From Prochilodus magdalenae (Eukaryota; Chordata; Actinopteri; Characiformes; Prochilodontidae), in assembly GCA_024036415.1 (NCBI GenBank), contig JAMWET010001300.1, positions 1,729,501 through 1,793,500 on the forward strand: a stretch of DNA of 64,000 nt, given 5' to 3'. Position numbers and translations under genes: made by a program. The number at the start of each line of letters is the position of its first letter. The stretch's first letter is position 1. This document shows, one piece after another, positions 46,851 to 58,322 of this stretch. Below the pieces are notes generated by a model. The model did not search any database. It worked only from the letters and a program-made list of their open reading frames with translations, and was not told the origin of the DNA.

Positions 46851-48639
46851 TGTATATTTTTTCCTTTAATACTAAAATGTTGAGTCATTCTGTGTCAAAT
46901 TGCTCAGCGCCACCTGTCTCATGATTTGGTCCATAAGAAGGTACATGGTGTTGAAAGTGCTCTTTGAACCCCGAGGCCGTGAATGTTAATTGGATGCTAA
47001 GTGAAATGCACAGACATTCAGGGTTCTTTCAGCTGTTTAATGTCATAGCTGCAGATGATGGGAACTAATCTAAGTTCTGCTTGTGTTTAACAGCCCATAG
47101 GAATACTAACAGGGTAATGAATCTGCAGCAGTGTACTAGGCAAAATTAAGGTTTGAACAAAACTTGCCGCTCAGAAGCCTGGAGTCTCTTGCCATATTAT
47201 GAGGTTTTGTTTTGTGACTCTATGTGAATCATAGTGTGGATTTAAATATTACAGGCTCACCATATTTGTATTTTAGGTCTTTTTACTTTTACTGCTTCAA
47301 GAGTTTGGTGAACAAGTAGTTATTAAATGATCTACCATAATTATCTTTTGGCATTTAAGACAATGCAGTGAGAGTGGGGTTTACACATACAACAAATACA
47401 AATGAGGTGCTATAATTAATACCATCGTTATTAGAGAAATAGATATAATTATCATGGTTCTATTACATCAACTCTTGCTTTTTCAAAACTTGTTCTATCC
47501 AGAATTGTTATGAAGTAATATATTGCGTTCCAAAAGGAAACTTTTTTACACTTGGCACTTTTGAAATGTACTAAAGTCAGAATTTTTTTTTTAATTTACT
47601 TAATTCATGATGCTATAGAGCTTTCTCGTTCTCATTTTAGAATTCACTATGGGTCCCGTCATTATTCTGAAGAATTATTTAATGCTTCCCAGCAGCCTAA
47701 TAAATAGGTCCAGCACATTATAATAATTTTATGCACCATATTGTTTATGGAGAAACTTTTGAACTGCGGTGTACACTTAAACGTTTCATTAAAAGGGGTT
47801 TATTTACTTGATGCAACCAAGGTTAGTCTAAATTTGATTGCGTAGTGGTGATGTTAGCTGCTACAGGTTTTCATTACTCTCTGCATCCAGTCATGCACAC
47901 ACAGTGACACAAACACCAGCTTTCAGCATCTTCTGTTGTATCCTCGGAAATGTAGGCTCCACAGTCTTTGCCAGATGGTGTTGAACCTGTGTTTGTTTAG
48001 GTGATTTGACACAGAATGGCTCAATTAGGTAACTCAGCATGAGGGCATGTCTACCTGTCAAATAGCTGTCAGGTAATCAAATCAGATAGTGTGTGAATGT
48101 AATTTTATAATGAAATAAAAACCCAATTTCATTGTACGTTTTGGATCTGTATGGTGCATTTTATTTGCCTCCCTGCATTTCATATTACTGTCGTTGCGTT
48201 AACTGACACTTCTTATCACAGTCTGGGCTGTTAAAATATTATTTGCATCGTCATAGAGAATGATGACAGATACATTATAGGAAAACGCTTTTGTTGTTTG
48301 CATGCATGGAGCGGAGATGGACACGCGCACACACAGAGAACGAGAGCTAGCGACGGAGAAAATAGGATGGAGAGAGAGAGAGAGATGGAGCATGTAAGTG
48401 GATGAGTCACCAGTCTTTTGTCACAGTGGTGCAGTGAAACTGACTGCATCACCACGACAAGAAAGACAAAGAATGAGGGAGTGAAGGAGAGTGGAGAGGA
48501 AAAGTGCTTTCACGCCATCCTCAACTCGTTAATGTGTTGTGTATCACTCTTCAGAAGTGTGGACTGTAGGCATGTTAATGTTTAATGTGTCCGTTGACCT
48601 CTGCTGTTCTTCATCTATTTTTGATTTTACTCACTGCGT
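46851..48639. other. Downstream intergenic, no gene recognised
   Basis: No coding exon recognised. The interval 48190-48300 contains an octamer-type ATTTGCAT (48241-48248) and little repetitive sequence, and could be a regulatory element. A short GA run lies at 48371-48385. Confidence 0.35.
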
Positions 48640-49000
48640 CATGCACATGGTGTCAGGTCTTCAGCTCTGTTCCGTGTATTAAGTCTATCCATGATGTCCA
48701 TTCTTCATGGCAGAGATGTATCTTCACCTTTAAAGTTCAGTCTTAGAAGTTGGTTGCATTTTTTGCTCCTCACAATCCAAGTGGCTCCAGACATACTCAG
48801 TGATATTAAGGTCTGGGCTCTGGGGCGGTCAGTTAATTGTTCTGAGAACACCAGCAGCCATCTTGTTTAGTTTGCAAAGGTTCCTCTTATTTGGTCCCTG
48901 TTCTTTTCTTAATAAGGGCTGCTTAGCTTCACATCCTTCAGACTCAATGAAAGGATGGACAGAAACATCTGTGGATTATTTTCAGCTCCAAAGCAAAACA
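48640..49000 (-). mobile_element. Tc1-like transposase relic, reverse orientation
   Basis: On the - strand around 48865-48770 the bases read AAGVLRTIN*PPQSPDLNIT followed by EYVWSHLDCEE. This is the WPPxSPDLNPIExxW block holding the last catalytic acidic residue of a Tc1-like transposase, with the Trp codon changed to a stop. Flanking sequence is alignable to the same element but more diverged. No terminal repeat was identified. Confidence 0.7.
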
Positions 49001-50927
49001 TTTTTCCTCCAGAGATGAAAGCTTTCACATGCTGTTTATTTTAAAGGTGACTGTTTTGGTGGTCCACCATCTTTGCACGGTTGTTTGGCGTCTTATTTTC
49101 TTTTTATTGCTATTTTTTGATATTTTAGTTCACCTTTTATAAATCTAGCCTCTGTGGAAATATCTGAAAAATAAATATTTAGCTTATTATAAATAAATAA
49201 ATAGCTTATTTAGTTAGTAATCAATAGCTTGAAAAAAAATAGCTTATTTGCTATTTTGACTAGAAATTAAATAAAGCACAGTCTCTGACTTTTCTGTACT
49301 GTACCTACCAGTATGTCCCATGTAGCTTCCTATGTGAACAGATTCACATGTCCTAAGGTTAAACCTGAGCATTTTATTGGCCTTGATATTGTGAAATTTG
49401 CTTTGTTATGAAATCTGGACATTTTTGTTTTGACAGCATAGGGAGGAAAAACGCAGACACACAAGTTAGTATTCGGGTTAAGTCCTTACTTTCTATAGCC
49501 CTCCCTGTTGTCTATGCTCGGTTTGTGAAAGGACTGACCTGTAGCATGATCATGACCTCCATCCATCTAAAAATAATCTCAGCTGGATGTCTGAGCGCAC
49601 TCCATTATTTGTCCTTTCCATCCATCATCCGTCTTTTCTTCACCTGGAACCTGAGAGCAGGGATAAACAAGGAAAGCTTTCAAAATCGGTGGGAAGATAA
49701 ATGGTTGTTCAGCTTTGGTTTCTTGCTGTGGGAGAGATGACTGAGAGAATTTCAAATATGCATGAACACCATATAACCTGCCAGCTAATCACTGCAGATC
49801 CTCCAGACAGTAAACACTTTCTAAACTCATGTAATGGAATTTAATCAATCAAGTAGCCGTGAAAGTGCTCTATTGAAGTCTGACTATTAACCCATGACTA
49901 TCAACCCTATTTATGCGATGCTTGTTCAACCATGAAGTTCCATAAATGCAAAAAACAGTGGCTCCTAAACTGTTGTATGTTTTGAGGATTTTAATGATCT
50001 TTTTTAAGGCCATGTGTTTTAAAATCTTGATTCTTCTAGAGCAATATGGAAACAGCAAACATAATTTCCTTATAATACTTCAACCTGTAAAGTTAATCTC
50101 AGGAGAACAACGCTGCACCCAGCAAACCCGGGAGCCAGTACTTCAGAGCTGCGCTCCTCTGAGGAGCTGTTTCTCATTACAGGCGGTAATGCATTTGGTG
50201 ATTCACCATGCAAAAGGCGCCCTGATTATTTTGGTCGATTGCCTTTTTGGCCGGTTCGTAGTAATGTCACCGATTAAAGAAAGGTGCCGTGTTGACATTT
50301 TCATCCGAAAGAACAAACGGTTAAACGTAACCTCCAAATAATAATGTAAACGCTTTCTTCTGTCACTGCTCTACAAAATGTATTAAACCCTTGGTGGTAA
50401 TGCACTCACAGAGGATTCTCGTTAATAATCTGTGGGCGTACAGATAGATGCCATCTTATTTGGCACAGCTGAGTCACATACATTTTTTGCAATTCCCTCT
50501 ACCAAGGACATCAGATAGAGAGAGCAGTATTCATTTTGAAAATGACATCCACTAAGAGAAAAGTGGTGTTGACTTTTAGTCGGTGTGCACTTAGTGCACC
50601 GCACGTAAGTCAGTAAAAAATGTGTGTAAATCTCTTGTTTTTGAAGTCAAGTCGAGTTTCCTTTACTTTATGACTGTCCAGGTCGGACACATGAAGGGTG
50701 GAGGCAGCTGACTAGATCTGTATTTTACTCTAGGGGTTGATTTTTTACAGTCAGGGAATAGTCCAAGTCTCAAATTAATTTTTCCTCTGAAGTCTGTGAG
50801 CAAAGGGGACCCCATCAAGCAGATGAATTTCGCAATGCAAAAAGTTTCTTGGTACTTTTGGACAAATTCCAAAATTAATGTTCTAGACACAGATTAGCCT
50901 GGTCTAAGCTTAATCCAACCCATTGTG

Positions 50928-50930
<3 letters not shown>
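49001..50930. other. Intergenic, possible conserved noncoding block at 50100-50345
   Basis: No gene recognised. The part at 50100-50345 is richer in GC, free of recognised repeats and dense in homeodomain-like words ('ggtaatgcatttgg', 'ccctgattattttgg', 'ccgattaaag'). It overlaps a 131-residue open frame (49946-50341) with no recognisable domain, which I do not call a gene. Confidence 0.3.

Positions 50931-50931
<1 letters not shown>

Positions 50932-50992
<61 letters not shown>
50932..50992. repeat. (TA)n microsatellite
   Basis: About 29 TA dinucleotides with a TATG interruption, ending 33 bases before the M1 MITE. Confidence 0.97.
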
Positions 50993-50993
<1 letters not shown>

Positions 50994-51025
50994 CAGACAC
51001 ATGCCTTTTTTTAATAAGCATATCT

Positions 51026-51272
51026 CGTCACTGTCCGAAGAAAAACAAATATCTCCAAAATGGCCACTTTACAGGAGACATCAAAAACCTCATTTAATTT
51101 TAATGTAAGTCAATGGAACCAGACGTCTTTCCAAGCACCTTTGGGCCATTTCTGTTGGTCCGTTCATCATGCAAATCTCACACAGTGTAAATGGCACCTA
51201 CTGTTTTCAAATAATGCATGAAAGTCAAAATGGACAAAAATGGACATACATGTTTTTCATTGGACAGTGACG
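51026..51272 (+). mobile_element. MITE family M1, best copy
   Basis: The terminal repeats are 'cgtcactgtccgaagaaaaa' on the left and the complement of 'tttttcattggacagtgacg' on the right, matching at nearly every position over about 20 bases. The 247-base interior has no coding frame of note. Related copies are at 21298-21480, 31040-31152 and 41775-42014. TA-rich sequence adjoins both ends, so a TA target is likely but not provable. Confidence 0.88.
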
Positions 51273-52175
51273 ATATTAAAGTCTTGACCAGTAAAACACA
51301 AACACAGTGTGTCAGCATATTGTTGCTGTTAGAGCTAAATCTTGATTTCTCTACCAGAGAAGGAAAACATTCTTCAATTGCTGTGGATGTTACTGTACGA
51401 TTTTTATTCCTAAATAATTGGATTATTTCTATCAGTCAAATCATCAAGAAATTTGAACACAATTCAGTTTAGGCCTATAACCTTTACTTAACACTTAAAA
51501 CATCATACAGTGGCCCCAAACGATGTTGTACTCTCAAATATACTTGCTGATGTGTTTTTATTAGACATACTTGTATATTTATAAGGCTTCAAGATACACA
51601 TTCTAAGATTTTAGCTACAACAAACTATTTATCAGTTTTGCTCTATAGATAACACAAGGTCATTCTGTGTCAGAAACTATTTACGTCTATTTGAGACTGC
51701 TTAGCAACTTGATGTGGTTTAAAGCAGGTGAGTGATTAGCCATGCGGTTTACCCAATGCTTATGAGCTTCTAGTTCTTGTTACATTAGTCTTATAGATCC
51801 AGTGCTAACTGAAGGCATTAACTTCAGACACCACATAAAACTCTGGAAAAATTTAAGAGACCACCCCAAAACGATCAGTTTCTCTAGTTGTACAGTTTTT
51901 GGGTTTGAGTTTGACCAAACTGAGCAGTTCTGTTTTATTCTATACACTACTGGAAACATGTCTCCCAAATTCCAGATCAAATATTGTATTTTAAATCACT
52001 AATGCCGCCTCCAGTCTGCAGCTGTGTTGCCCTGTATGTTGGCTACTTAACCTTGTTCTTATGAACCAGATGCTCACTGTATCTCCCAGTAAAGCTATAA
52101 CTGAACCTTCTATTTCTTACTAAGAACCTGCTGTACATGTGGAGATGCTGATTTAAGGAGTGGAGTGGTCTCTTA
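51273..52175. other. Intergenic, nothing recognised
   Basis: AT-rich sequence with short open frames on both strands and no recognisable gene. The end, from about 52000, may belong to the following repeat. Confidence 0.35.
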
Positions 52176-52179
52176 TTAA

Positions 52180-52455
52180 TTTCCAGAGCTGTATGTGTTG
52201 GCTGATTGATTACATTTGGTTCCTCTCAAGGTTTCGTCCTTACTCAAGGGAGGTTTCCTCGCCACTGTTGCCTCTGGCTTGCTCACGGGGGGCTTGGACC
52301 CAGATTCCCTTTCTTGTCTGTACATGAACTCCATATTATTCTTTTCCTTTATATATCTCATTTTCTGTGAAGCTGCTTCGAGACATCATGATGAAACTGA
52401 TGAAACATCAGTTGTAAAAAGCGCTGTACAAATAAATATTGATTTATTGATTGAT
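52180..52455 (+). repeat. Dispersed repeat with 'agcgctgtacaaataaa' tail
   Basis: Words in order are 'ttggttcctctcaaggtttc', 'ggaggtttcctcgccactgt', 'cttggacccagattcc', 'tctgtgaagctgcttcgaga' and 'aaaaagcgctgtacaaataa', followed by a short (TTGA)-like tail. This is a very common teleost interspersed repeat, probably the 3' end of a non-LTR element or a SINE. It is noncoding. Confidence 0.75.
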
Positions 52456-53120
52456 TTAGGGTAAGGGAAAAACTGGCTACATTTGACTAGAGCCTGAAGC
52501 AACAGCTTTTTTCTATAATTCATTGTATAAATATGTCTAATAACTAAAATGACAGATGAGATTTTGAGTACTATTCATCCGTTAAAATGCTTCTCAAGTG
52601 ATGTGTACAAAAGCCTCACTGTTATGACTATTTGTATATGCCCAGGGTAAACGTCTGTAATAAATCTTAGAAAGGCTTTATCCACTCATATGCAGACAGA
52701 AGAGTTGCCCAGCCTGTCACTGACTGAGCTAACATGAATGTAAAGATGCTGCTGAAAGCATGTAAAGTCATATAAGCTACATAAACACCCTTTGGAAATA
52801 CAAGGGTGAAGGAGCTCCATGATTTTTGTGTTTGTGTGGTCTGAGGCAGTGTGATTAGAGTTAGAACAGATTAACATAAGGTGTTACTGAAAAGTCCAAG
52901 CATTTGGTGTGAAATTCTTCCTATGAAGGGTATAGGCATGCATTAGTGTAAATGCACTGTTCATAAATGAAACACACTGGGCTTTGATGTTAGATGAACT
53001 GTGTATTTCTGTATACATGTATATGGGATTACTAATGTTTGAGTGTTGAGATATTAGTATTATAAACTCATCTTAAGTAAAGTGCACATTTTAAAGCTTA
53101 CATTTAAAAACATTAGATCA
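52456..53120. other. Intergenic, nothing recognised
   Basis: No gene or clear repeat recognised. Confidence 0.35.
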
Positions 53121-53124
53121 GCTG

Positions 53125-53290
53125 GTACACATTTTAGTGCTTGCCGTGCTCCCAACACTCTTGATCCAACTAATCTGCTTATTAACAAACTCTTCTTAAG
53201 ATTAAGGGGGTGTATTTTGAGAGGATAACCTAAAGATGTGCTGCACTAGGGCTCCTCTAGGACCAGAGTTAAGAGCCACTGCTCTAACAT
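53125..53290. repeat. Dispersed repeat family R2, reverse copy
   Basis: Runs from 'cacattttagtgcttgccg' through 'gctcccaacactcttgatcc' to 'aggaccagagttaagagcca'. It corresponds in reverse to the R2 copy at 11175-11362 ('gtgttgggagc', 'aatgagctgatg'). Confidence 0.6.
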
Positions 53291-53369
53291 CTACATCTCT
53301 AGCATTAAAACTGGCTCCTTGTATCTACACTCATTATCCATTGTCTCAGCTCCAAATACCATATAGGAG

Positions 53370-53960
53370 CACTCTGTGGTTCTACCATTACAGACTGTAG
53401 TGGACTGTAGACTGGATCATTCTCAGCACTGCAGTGACTCTGACGTGGTGGTGTGTTCGTGTGTGTTGGGCTGGTGAGAGTGGATCGGACACAGCAGTGC
53501 TGTGGGAGTGTTTAAACACTGTGTCCACTTTATTAGACACTCCACTTTGTAGATGTGAAGTCAGAGATGCTAGCTCATCTGCTGCTGCACGGTTTGTGTT
53601 AGTCATCCTGTAGTCCTTCATCAGTAGTCATAGGGCGCTGCCCACAGGATGGTGCCCGAAGTACACTGCAGACAGTTTTGGTTGGTGGACTATTGTCAGT
53701 CCAAAATTGACACTGTGTAAACACTCCAGCAGCACAGCTCTGTCTGATTCACTCACACGATCACCACATCAGTGTCACTGCATGGCTGAGAAAGATCCAC
53801 CACCCACATAATACCTGCTCTGTGGTGGACCTATGCACAGGGTGCATATGTATGCAGAGAAACTGATGGACTACAATCGGCAACTGTATATGTAAGTGGA
53901 GCTGACGAAATGGACAGTGAGTGTAGAAACAAGTAGGTGGTTTTAATGAGGTGGTTAACT
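53370..53960. mobile_element. Imperfectly palindromic non-autonomous element
   Basis: The left part has 'actggatcattctcagcact', 'gcagtgactctgacgtggtg', 'gtggatcggacacagcagtg' and 'tgtccactttattagacact'. The right part has the matching reversed words 'cacatcagtgtcactgca' and 'ctgagaaagatccaccaccc'. The two arms are inverted relative to each other around roughly 53650-53690. This resembles a long-inverted-repeat element seen in catfish and characin genomes (from memory). The Tc1-like element at 53999 sits directly next to it. Confidence 0.7.
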
Positions 53961-53998
53961 GGTGTATAATGTAATATATATGTATATATAGATATATA

Positions 53999-54526
53999 CA
54001 GGGGTTGGACAATGAAACTGAAACACCTGGTTTTAGACCACAATCATTTATTAGTATGGTGTAGGGCCTCCTTTTGTGGCCAATACAGCATCAGTTCATC
54101 TTGGGAATGGCATATACTGCGTCCTGCACAGTGGTCAGAGGGATTTTAAGCCATTCTTCTTGCAGGATAGTGGCCAGGTCACTACATGATGCTGGTGGAG
54201 GTTCGTCCTTCTTGGTGGTATGCTGACCTTACCCTGGATACCGTGGCTCTTGATACATTACAAAGACTTGCTGTCTTGGTCACAGATGCGCCAGCAAGAC
54301 GTGCACCAACAATTTGTCCTCTTTTGAACTCTGGTATGTCACCCATAATGTTGTGTGCAGTATTTTGAGCAGAACTGTGCTCTTACCTGCTAACTGAACC
54401 TTCACACTCTGCTCTTACTGGTGCAATGTGCAATTAATGAAGATTGGCCACCAGGCTGGTCCAATTTAGCCATGAGACCTCCCACACTAAAATGACAGGT
54501 GTTTCAGTTTCATTGTCCAACCCCTG
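53999..54526 (-). mobile_element. Internally deleted Tc1-like transposon, copy 2
   Basis: It has the same ends as 14114-14645 ('caggggttggacaatgaaac' and its inverted form), flanked by TA on both sides (53997-53998 and 54527-54528). Read on the - strand it keeps the start of the transposase and a C-terminal segment near 54180-54080 ('cctggccactatcctgcaag' sense), while the centre is deleted. The deletion differs from copy 1, which keeps more of the N-terminus and less of the C-terminus. Confidence 0.92.
54182..54346 (-). pseudogene. Tc1-like transposase, N-terminal remnant
   Basis: The - strand frame starts MGDIPEFKRGQIVGARLAGA and has the same helix-turn-helix as the remnant at 14299 (SLCNVSRATVSRV). 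It ends at residue 54 with a stop where the internal deletion joins distant sequence. It differs from copy 1 at a few positions (CN for CD, RVR for RVM), so the two copies have drifted or derive from different parents. Confidence 0.88.
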
Positions 54527-54699
54527 TATATGATCGATCGATATGACTACAGGCTTGGGTCTGACATCAGAGACTAACCTACTCTTGGAGATCAGCAAAA
54601 GTCCATCCTTCCTGCTAAGCTAGGTGTGGAAACGAGTCATTTATAAAGCTCATGTCATCTGTTGCCATGGGAAGACACTGTTAGTCCTGTTAGAACATA

Positions 54700-54960
54700 A
54701 AGACTGTAGCACATTCAGGAAAATCATTGTATGCTTTAGTTACGTGGTAAAAAACTCATTCAGAAAGCTCAGTTCATACGCTAAAATGTTCTTTGGGACA
54801 ATGCCACAGAAAGACCGCTTTTGGTTCCCCAAGAAATCTTTCAAAAAAGTGAAATAAATAACTTAACCAAAGTTTTTGTAAGATCTGTTAGAAGGTTCCT
54901 CAGAGTCGTGAATGACATGACTCCAAAGAAGCCGTTTTGGCACCTTTATGTTTTGTTTGA
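54700..54960. repeat. Dispersed repeat family R3 copy
   Basis: Includes 'gacaatgccacagaaagacc', 'gcttttggttccccaagaaa', 'gttagaaggttcctcagagt' and 'aagaagccgttttggcacct', the diverged pattern of the GGTTC/AAGAACC repeat. Confidence 0.55.
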
Positions 54961-55840
54961 GTCACCTTCTGTTTCCATGAGCAAACATCGTGCAAGCGTC
55001 CTTCCAGAAAGGGAGCTTTCTTGCAGCCTGGCTTTGATTCTCCCCTGCCTGAGGCACATCTGCACTGATCTGGCTTGATTTCAGCTCCGCTGATAGCCGA
55101 GACTCTGCCAAGTGCCTCATGCCCTCTGCTGCTGCTTCCTCACCTCACGTGGACTCGCTGCTTCACAGTCATCACTATGAATTTTTAATGCCATGTTTTT
55201 ACAGCCTTACATATTATCTGTATGAACCGTCGCTTGGCTACAGCATCTGCTGTTGAATGTCATCATAACACTTTCACACACACCCGCACGCACCATGTCG
55301 ACAACCTCAGCTTACCCTTTAAAAGGTTATCCATACAATGTACGGTTATGCCATTTTCTCGCAGGACTCCAGAACAATTCGTGACCATTTCTCAAAATCC
55401 TTTCTATGTGGTAAGTGTGAGAAGTCCAGTAAAAAACAGACATTGAATTGTGTTATCACTACAGAACTGATGCCAGATATCAGTTCAGCTGAAAAGCCGG
55501 AGCTGCTCATGACCATTCCAAGGAGTGAACAATCTGCCCCAGGCCAGAAGCTGATGGGCTTGGTGAAAGCTTATTGGAAGCTGCACACATGGGCTTTCTG
55601 TGGCTTTATCCATTATGTTGTTTTCATTTTTTTCCAGTTGAGGAGCAGTGGGTTTTGAGTCATGCTGAATGTAGGAAGAGATCAATATTTGATAGCAACA
55701 ACAAAGCGGGCTTTGATTTTTTTGTTGTATGTTTCTTGTAGATTCGGTAAAAGCATTGTATATTGTTGGCAGCATATCAAATTCTCTTATCTCCATTTGA
55801 ATTGAACACACCAGCTGCCCTTTATTTATTTATTCATTTA
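54961..55840. other. Intergenic, no gene recognised
   Basis: The 106-residue open frame at 55338-55658 and the antisense 55485-55811 overlap each other. Neither shows a recognisable domain or clear splice flanks, so I leave them uncalled. Confidence 0.35.
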
Positions 55841-55844
55841 TAGC

Positions 55845-56590
55845 CCTGGTTCCAGAAGGTTGGTACACTGTGCAAAATGTAATTGAAAACAGAATACAAT
55901 GATGTGCAGGACGTTTTAACTGAAATAGCACAAAGAAAACATACCAAATGTGGAAGGTGAGCTGTTGTTTATTGTTTGATGCCCATTTAGAATATTAATA
56001 CGTTTCGGGAATGTTAGGATGGGGCAACAAAAGTGTAATGCCAAAAGAACCACCTGGAGAAATCTCCCAGAAGTCAGAGGTAAATAAGGGAAGAGGTTCA
56101 CCACTCTGTCAAAAACTGCATAGGCAAATAGTGCAACAATTCAAACATTTTTTCAGGATTTCATAATCTATGGTACATAAAATCATTAGTAGATCTAGAG
56201 AATCTGGATAAATGGTATGGGGGGATTAGTGCGCATGGCATGGGGATGGGATGGTCTTTGTAGTAAAAAAAAAAAAACTGGGCACTAAACTGGCATGCCT
56301 GCAGTTCAGACTGTCACCCACTGAAAATATTTGGTCCCTTATGGAACACAAATACAACAAGGGAGACCCTGAAATGTTGAGCAGGAATCCTACACCAACC
56401 AAATTGTTTATTTAATTTTAATAATTTCAGCCATTGCTTTGCTCATTTCTCAAAAGCTTACAAGGTAAGTTGTTAAAAGAAGAGGTGATGAGGTGATGAG
56501 AAATGGTGGACATGAAAACATGAACATGAACCTCATAATTTTTGATCAAATTGATTTACATGAATTTCATCATTGCAGACTTAAAAAAAA
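55845..56590 (+). mobile_element. Tc1-like transposon relic with large internal deletion
   Basis: The left part ('agccctggttccagaaggtt', 'acagaatacaatgatgtgca') and the following 'gaggttcaccactctgtcaa', 'aatagtgcaacaattcaaac' correspond to the 5' end and N-terminal transposase region of a common fish Tc1-like element. At 56215-56250 'atgggggg' plus 'agtgcgcatggcatgggg' corresponds to the VWGC..HG block. At 56285-56385 'actggcatgcctgcagttca' and 'cccactgaaaatatttggtc' correspond to the WPACSPDLxPIENxW block. Codons between these blocks are missing and several are changed to stops. It is inactive. Confidence 0.78.
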
Positions 56591-57320
56591 TCACACTGTG
56601 TAATGTCTTTCTCAGGTTTTCTTTTGGCCAAATACATTTTTTCATGGGCTAAAAAGTTTATATATGAATGTTCAGAAAAGGTTTTCCTTCTCCAGGAAAA
56701 GTCCAGGAAAAGCGAAACAAACATGTCAGGTAACCCCACGTTGGTTAATTCATTCTCTATTGTGGTGCTGATACTTCAATGTCAAAAAATATTTGGTTTA
56801 ACAGTTCCTTTGGAAATGCTCTGTTCTAGTTTACTAATGCAAATTGAGATCTTACACATCTCTTTTATTTTCACTCTTTCCACCAAACCCTTGGAAAACC
56901 TGGGCTAAAGGTTTTAGATTTACAAATATGTTATTTGGCAATTTTGGTACATTGTGAAATTTTTCTTTAGGGCTGTCCTTGATGGTTACAGTTGATAGAA
57001 TATGAAGGATCCACTTAATTGAACCAGTTGTTCAATTTTCAAGGAACTATGCCAGACTTTTGATTTTGAGATATTTAGGGGGATTTTGAGATATCCAGGG
57101 GTTAATTGGAGGATCCTAAACCTCCCCACAGGAGCCACTGTATGTGATGCGATGTGCATTAGTGAATAATGGAAAGCATATTCAGATGGAACAGCTGTTG
57201 TCAGATGTTTCTGTTCAGGAATATGTACTAAAATGGGGAAGATCAGTTGTTCCTTTGACTGAATTTGACAAGGACTGTTGCCAGAGGCTGCGCCTGAGTT
57301 AGTGGTGGATATAAGAAAAG
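56591..57320. other. Intergenic, nothing recognised
   Basis: AT-rich sequence. The open frame at 56603-56908 has no recognisable domain. Confidence 0.35.
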
Positions 57321-57321
57321 T

Positions 57322-57394
<73 letters not shown>

Positions 57395-57402
57395 TGTGTG
57401 TG
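57321..57402. repeat. (TG)n microsatellite
   Basis: About 40 TG dinucleotides with two TATG interruptions. The antisense Thr-His open frame is a repeat product. Confidence 0.97.
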
Positions 57403-57509
57403 TTAGAGGACGGGGGTTCTGCAGTAGAGTGAGTATGACTCACACCTCAACCATGTGACTCATGAATCACTGCACCTCCGTGTGGGCTGTGCTCTTCTCA
57501 TCAACCTCG

Positions 57510-57790
57510 CCACCCCCCTTTCTCTCTCTCTCTGTCTCTTACTCGCCTTCTTTCTTCATTATCATTATTATTATCTACCTTTCGTGTCTTCATTTAGTAT
57601 CCTTTCTGCAACCTTTTGTGTTTGCGTTGATTGTAATTCCTCTGTCTCTCAGCTATATCATTTCTCCTTTGTTTCCCTCAGTCATCTTCTATCCTTTCTG
57701 TTCCTTATTTTTATATCTGTTCTCTGCATTCCTTCTCTCGGTCACTCTACCCATCACCTTTCTTTTGTCACATACAATCTTTTACTCCTT
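57510..57790 (+). repeat. Long pyrimidine-rich tract
   Basis: About 280 bases with strong C+T bias on the + strand (for example 'ccccctttctctctctctct' and 'ctttctgttccttattttta'). It produces two overlapping open frames of 122 and 147 residues rich in Ser, Leu and Phe that I do not regard as genes. Confidence 0.8.
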
Positions 57791-58104
57791 TTGGTCTCGG
57801 GCTTGCTTTGTGTCTTACAGTAGAAGGGGATATTTGCTACACATTTGTAGACATTTAAAAATGACACAGCAATTAATCCTACAGATTTTCATCTATAAAA
57901 AATAGTGTGCATGTTTCTGGCAGTAGATTAGCAATTAACTCTATTAATCATCCCAATAGTAAGACATATAAAACATCTTTGTGGGCGGGGTTTGTTTGTT
58001 TTATTACTGGCTGCAGATACTGTGCAGTGAGTGAGGCTCTGCATAAACACAGTTACACTCTTTAAAGGGTGACATGGGCTGTATTTGAATTGGCATACTA
58101 CCTA
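57791..58104. other. Intergenic, nothing recognised
   Basis: Short stretch with no recognised feature. Its end ('ggcatactacctatt') may continue on the far side of the SINE at 58323. Confidence 0.35.
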
Positions 58105-58322
58105 TTGGGTTGGTGTAGCTCGGTGGATAACACCACTACCCACCAGGGAGTCACCACCACATGTGGGAGACTGGGGTTCAAATCCTGGTCTGGGTGACTA
58201 TGCTGTACTACACCAATAAGAGTCCCTGGGCAAGACTCCTAACACTGCACTGGCCTACCTGTAATATGAATACCCTTGTAAGTCGCTCTGGATAAGAGCG
58301 TCAGCTAAATGCTGTAAATGTA
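58105..58322 (+). mobile_element. tRNA-derived SINE
   Basis: An A-box-like 'tagctcggtgg' (near 58116) and a B box 'ggttcaaatcc' (58175-58185) sit about 50 bases apart, as in tRNA-derived SINEs. The 3' end 'gtcgctctggataagagcgt', 'cagctaaatgctgtaaatg' is the L2-LINE-type tail that such SINEs use for retrotransposition. It is not a functional tRNA gene, since there is no cloverleaf-compatible 3' half. Confidence 0.85.

Noticed and set aside
49946..50341. 131-residue open frame on the + strand
   Set aside because: No domain and unusual residue order; the underlying block is better explained as possible conserved noncoding DNA.
57455..57905. Overlapping 122- and 147-residue frames rich in Ser, Leu and Phe
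   Set aside because: They arise from the pyrimidine-rich composition, in which stop codons are rare. The alternating hydrophobic look is not evidence of a membrane protein.
58105..58322. tRNA gene, because of A and B box matches
   Set aside because: The 3' half does not fold as a tRNA acceptor and T arm, and the L2-like tail shows it is a SINE.
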